This document shows, one piece after another, positions 61,130 to 64,000 of a stretch of 64,000 nucleotides of DNA; within the stretch, counting starts at the first letter, position 1, and every line of letters starts with the position of its first letter. The notes below the pieces were generated by a model. That model was not told the DNA's origin. It searched no databases and saw only the letters and a list, made by a program, of their open reading frames with translations. A program made the translations under genes and the position numbers. The stretch lies in the NCBI RefSeq assembly GCF_037969765.1, contig NZ_CP150207.1, forward strand, positions 1,226,001 to 1,290,000. The letters are read 5' to 3'. The DNA is from Paenibacillus sp. FSL W8-0186 (GTDB taxonomy: Bacteria > Bacillota > Bacilli > Paenibacillales > Paenibacillaceae).

Positions 61130-61290
61130 TAGGCCCTCTTTTGCTATGCTTGCGGACCCTGGTTCCGTTATTTGGCCAAATGGACTGTCAAAAACATGAT
61201 TTTGGGAGCAATAGCGGAACACAGGTCCGTTAGCTCTCCAGATTCCTCGTTATCTCACAAATAGCGTCCTCTGTGTCCGTTCAGGGTTGC
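61130..61290. repeat. Intergenic repeat of family 2 (copy 2)
   Basis: Three related words (GGTTCCGTTATT, GGTCCGTTAGCT, TGTCCGTTCAGG) and CAAATAGCGTC (61258-61268) recall the element at 51481-51666. A CA-rich low-complexity stretch follows near 61320-61375. No gene is seen in 61085-61477. Confidence 0.5.
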
Positions 61291-61409
61291 AGATATCCAG
61301 TTGCCCCGCCAGCCATGCCACATAGCCAACACCACACCCACACCCACATCCACATTCAACCGCCAACACCCAACTACCTCACAACAGCAAACATCAAAAA
61401 CAGACGTGT

Positions 61410-61477
61410 AAAAAAAGACGGTGAAACTTGATGTTTTCCGTCTAACTTTTATTTTAAGGACTTGTTATCCAGTCCTT
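61410..61477 (-). terminator. Double hairpin terminator of the prepilin peptidase gene
   Basis: Reading leftward, a hairpin AAGGACT/AGTCCTT (61456-61462 with 61471-61477) directly follows the stop. A second, AGACGG/CCGTCT (61416-61421 with 61438-61443), with GAAAC/GTTTTC inside, is followed by seven T on the minus strand. Confidence 0.8.
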
Positions 61478-61912
61478 TTATAGCTGCTGAACAACCAATC
61501 CTGCATAGATAGCTATGGCCGCTGCCGACAGGAATGGAGCAAATGGAATGGACGATGCTTGTCCGCGGCGCAAGCAGCCGACTATCCCCGCATATACCAG
61601 TGCAAGAACACCGCCCGCTAGTAGCACATAAATATTGGCATGCCAGCCCACCCAGATCCCGATGGCCGATAGCAGTTTAATATCCCCTGCGCCTATGTAG
61701 AAATTCCATTTGGATTTGGCCAGGAACAGGAGGAGGGAAGGAAAGAGTAAGCCTAGCAGGGCATCTGCCAGGTAGAAATACAGCCAGCTTTGAAGCAAGC
61801 CCAATGCGAGAAGCAGGATGACAAGCTGATTAGGAATGATGCGTTTTTTTATATCACTGATGCTGCATAATAGCAGGAGCAGGACGAAGGCAGATGCCAA
61901 CCATATATTCAT
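61478..61912 (-). CDS. Type IV prepilin peptidase (A24 family, CpaA/TadV-like)
   Basis: The 144-residue protein is a small six-helix aspartic prepilin peptidase. The two catalytic Asp motifs are SISDIKKRIIPN (near residue 19) and GAGDIKLL (the GxGD motif near residue 76). The N-terminal methylase domain of larger PilD enzymes is absent, as usual for Tad/Flp systems. It would cleave Flp-type prepilins in the membrane. It is divergent from the TadZ-like gene across 266 bp, so it belongs to the pilus locus that continues beyond the window. Confidence 0.9.
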   Translation of the reverse strand: MNIWLASAFVLLLLLCSISDIKKRIIPNQLVILLLALGLLQSWLYFYLADALLGLLFPSLLLFLAKSKWNFYIGAGDIKLLSAIGIWVGWHANIYVLLAGGVLALVYAGIVGCLRRGQASSIPFAPFLSAAAIAIYAGLVVQQL

Positions 61913-62032
61913 AGAGAAACCCTCCGTATTGTTCGATCAAATACGCCAATATTTTCAACCATTTCCCGAAATTTGTCAAAAAATCTGTACCTACTACTTT
62001 ATTCCTGTTTTCGAAAACTCGTAAAACTTAAG

Positions 62033-62044
62033 ACCTCTAGAGGT
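62033..62044. promoter_or_regulatory. Perfect 12-bp palindrome in the divergent pilus promoter region
   Basis: ACCTCTAGAGGT is a perfect palindrome midway between the prepilin peptidase and TadZ-like genes, 44 bp upstream of the -35 box. It could be a regulator site; no family consensus was matched. Confidence 0.35.
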
Positions 62045-62087
62045 AGGAAATAAGTCTATATTAAGGATTATTTATACAAATAAGGTA

Positions 62088-62116
62088 TTGTACGACCTAT
62101 AGGTTACTTGTATAAT
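62088..62116 (+). promoter_or_regulatory. Promoter of the Tad pilus operon
   Basis: TTGTAC (62088-62093) and an exact TATAAT (62111-62116) are 17 bp apart, 63 bp upstream of the preferred start 62179. Confidence 0.65.
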
Positions 62117-62178
62117 GATCAGCATTAGCGAGGTAAATATTACTAATTAATATGATTTTTGCTTTAGTAGGTGAACAC

Positions 62179-63555
62179 ATGAAGCTGCTTATTGTAAGTG
62201 GTGGGTTTCATAGAATCGTGACGCAGTATCTGCCTAAAAAGACAACAGTCATTCATCCCCATGCTCTTGAACTGCGAAATTTGTCGGATTATCTGAATGG
62301 CGGAAATCCTGTAGGCGACGGTATCCTCATAACGGATCAGGCCTTTACACAAAAGCCGGGCCTTGACCGGGAGCAGTTGAACGAGCTGCTGGAATGGATC
62401 GAGATTAACAGCGCCTCAAGGGTTCCCGTGATCCTCGTCACGCGAGATTTCATGAAGCCTTTTGAGCTGGGCATGCTGACGCAGCGATTTGACCACTTGA
62501 AGATTGTTGTCTGCGATACGGCGAGAATTCCGGCAGAAGTATTCCAGCGCGCCATTGAAGAAATGAGCCGGAATGGCACTGCCCCTATACATAATGATTT
62601 TAAGACAGAAGCCAAGTTTATGCACGAACCGCAAGCACGGCCGGGCCAAACCGAGAAGAAGCGCTCCTTCTTCGACCGTTTCCGCCCAAAGTCAGAGGCA
62701 TCCGCCGAGCTGACGGCCACAGACCGTCTAACGAGGGACATTGCCAACATTAGCCGCGGGATCAGCAGAGTCGTTGCGGTTACCGGACATCGCGGCAACG
62801 GGTTGACCAGCACCGCCGTCAATTTGGCGCATGAAGCCAGCAAGCGGGGGCTGAGCAGCATCATTGTTGACATGGATGCGGAATACCGCAGCATGAATAT
62901 GTATTTTAGCCGTTTTCATGATATGACGAACAAGGATGAGCAGATGAGCGCATCGCTGATCCGCACACTCGCCAGGCCTCAGGATTACATGACGACGGCT
63001 TTTAATATCCAAGACCAGCTCTGGCTAACCTCGCTTGGGTACTCCTTCAATGACCGCAAGCTGATGGAGCAATTCTATAACAGCGAGAAACTGGTAGGCT
63101 TGATTTCCGTGCTTCGAACCAAGTTTAATCTTGTATTGCTAGATATGCCGCTTGATTTGCTGCGGAGCTTTCAGGAGACGATGATCCATATCGACGTATT
63201 CGGCTTATGTATACCGAACAACTTGCATGCGGTCCTTAGTACGGCCCGAAATGTAGAGGTGGTGCTCGATCGGGAGAAGGCGTCTTATTTTAATGCCAAA
63301 TCGAAGGTCATCGTGACGAAATACAACGACCGTTCCCGGTTCCAAGGCGCGCTATTTGCACCCGAAAAGGTGAGCGAAATACTCGCCTCGGGCATCAGCG
63401 ATTCCTTTCAGTACGAAATGAAAACGGCCGGGGTTGTTCCTTACAGCGACGCCTTCGACGCGCAGATCGAGACGGATATTCCTGTGACGAACACGGGAGC
63501 CGAGTTTGAGAAGGCTTTTGGACAAATGCTTCTAAGATTAATGGAGGGTGCGTAG
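62179..63555 (+). CDS. TadZ/CpaE-like ATPase with degenerate Walker A
   Basis: The 458-residue protein has an N-terminal receiver-like domain (about 1-130) and a MinD/ParA-type ATPase domain (from about 195), the CpaE/TadZ layout that places the Tad secretion machine at its cell site. The Walker A region reads GHRGNGLTS (203-211), lacking the usual lysine pair, while VDMDAEYRSMNMYF and VLLDMPLD keep the later motifs. ATP binding may therefore be weak, as in several TadZ proteins. ATG 62152 is in frame, but AGGTG stands just before ATG 62179. The CpaB-like gene follows after four bases. Confidence 0.85.
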   Translation: MKLLIVSGGFHRIVTQYLPKKTTVIHPHALELRNLSDYLNGGNPVGDGILITDQAFTQKPGLDREQLNELLEWIEINSASRVPVILVTRDFMKPFELGMLTQRFDHLKIVVCDTARIPAEVFQRAIEEMSRNGTAPIHNDFKTEAKFMHEPQARPGQTEKKRSFFDRFRPKSEASAELTATDRLTRDIANISRGISRVVAVTGHRGNGLTSTAVNLAHEASKRGLSSIIVDMDAEYRSMNMYFSRFHDMTNKDEQMSASLIRTLARPQDYMTTAFNIQDQLWLTSLGYSFNDRKLMEQFYNSEKLVGLISVLRTKFNLVLLDMPLDLLRSFQETMIHIDVFGLCIPNNLHAVLSTARNVEVVLDREKASYFNAKSKVIVTKYNDRSRFQGALFAPEKVSEILASGISDSFQYEMKTAGVVPYSDAFDAQIETDIPVTNTGAEFEKAFGQMLLRLMEGA

Positions 63556-63559
63556 GCTC

Positions 63560-64000
63560 ATGGACTTAAGTACGGTAAAAAGCGTCTCCCCTAACAAAAA
63601 ACTGTTCAAAAAGATTTTGGCCCTACTGTTCAGTATTGTCGTAATCGTCGTGTCTTTTATCGTATTAAACAATGCCAACGAGGCGGCCAAGGACACGGTA
63701 GAGGTGCTGAAGGTCAGTCAAAGCGGGGGGATTCCGGCATATGTTGCTTTAACGGACAAACAAATTAAGAAATATGCCATCATCCGGAAGGAGTACACCG
63801 AGGATATGATTCTGGCTGAGGATCTGCCTTCCGTGACGGATAAATTTACGAAATACTATTTGCGGGACGGCAGCATTTTGTACAAGGATCAGCTCATGGA
63901 AGAGAAGCCTTTGCAAAATGAATGGCTGTACGAGCTCGGCGAGGAGCATGAGGTGCTTACATTGCCGTACAACTTCCTTGAGGCGGGCGGGGACATTCTC
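63560..64000 (+). CDS. CpaB/SAF-domain-like pilus assembly protein (partial, 5' end only)
   Basis: The frame is open from ATG 63560 to the window end (147 codons). A basic start is followed by one membrane segment (about residues 18-37) and an extracytoplasmic region with VSQSGGIPAYVALTDKQIK and EEYTEDMILAEDLP-like order (KEYTEDMILAEDLP), the pattern of SAF/CpaB proteins that line the outer part of Tad pilus machines. It starts four bases after the TadZ-like stop codon, with GGAGGG inside that gene. Identification rests on context and on the partial domain. Confidence 0.7.
   Translation, partial: MDLSTVKSVSPNKKLFKKILALLFSIVVIVVSFIVLNNANEAAKDTVEVLKVSQSGGIPAYVALTDKQIKKYAIIRKEYTEDMILAEDLPSVTDKFTKYYLRDGSILYKDQLMEEKPLQNEWLYELGEEHEVLTLPYNFLEAGGDIL

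Overview
The window looks like a chromosomal segment of a Paenibacillus-type Gram-positive bacterium (Bacillales, Paenibacillaceae). The inference rests on strong GGAGG-type ribosome binding sites with mixed ATG/GTG/TTG starts, a YesM/YesN two-component pair, lipoprotein solute-binding proteins, several sugar ABC operons without their own ATPase, a copper-amine-oxidase-N ('stalk') protein, WYL regulators, a PL9 pectate lyase, three GH3 glycosidases and a Tad-type pilus locus. No rRNA, tRNA, CRISPR array, prophage or intact insertion sequence was seen.

Layout. 1-3.8 kb: a truncated serine beta-lactamase-family gene, guanine deaminase (guaD) and a divergent class I aminotransferase. 4.0-16.9 kb: a carbohydrate sensing, import and oxidation locus. 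It has a YesM-type kinase divergent from a YesN-type regulator, an extra lipoprotein binding protein, then a ribose-type ABC transporter (binding protein, double ATPase, permease), two TIM-barrel isomerases, a Gfo/Idh/MocA dehydrogenase and a zinc alcohol dehydrogenase. 17-29 kb: envelope and glycan genes: UDP-galactopyranose mutase, a LysR regulator, a domain-permuted membrane-tethered GH3 enzyme, two close GH3 paralogues, a GtrA-family membrane protein and a family 2 glycosyltransferase. 29-31.8 kb: a diguanylate cyclase and an anchored alpha/beta hydrolase around a repeat-rich gap.

32.1-36.6 kb is the most interesting block: two WYL regulators divergent from an RlaP-type nucleotidyltransferase and an RtcB RNA ligase, a likely regulated RNA-repair module. 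36.7-41.3 kb: a GNAT acetyltransferase, a Tet(M)-like translational GTPase and a MATE exporter. 41.7-49.2 kb: an ATPase-less ABC operon with a PfkB kinase, an amidohydrolase and a BtpA/SgcQ-family protein, facing a DeoR regulator. 49.6-53.3 kb: a second MATE exporter, a decayed IS630-family transposase and a secreted protein with six 16-residue repeats. 53.3-58.6 kb: a fructose-type PTS EIIBCA, its PRD-type regulator and another Gfo/Idh/MocA oxidoreductase. 58.9-64 kb: a secreted PL9 pectate lyase, a 9-bp minisatellite, and the start of a Tad/Flp pilus locus (prepilin peptidase, TadZ-like ATPase, CpaB-like protein cut by the window end).

The intergenic DNA is unusually structured. There is a dispersed element of about 340 bp in two opposite copies (30.7-31.0 and 47.8-48.1 kb) with an internal perfect hairpin, a possible third relative near 37.5 kb, a second repeat family near 51.5 and 61.2 kb, and short tandem arrays with 5-, 7-, 9- and 17-bp periods. 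Together the genes describe a plant-polymer or soil sugar scavenger that imports several carbohydrates, remodels its surface and carries an RNA-repair module.
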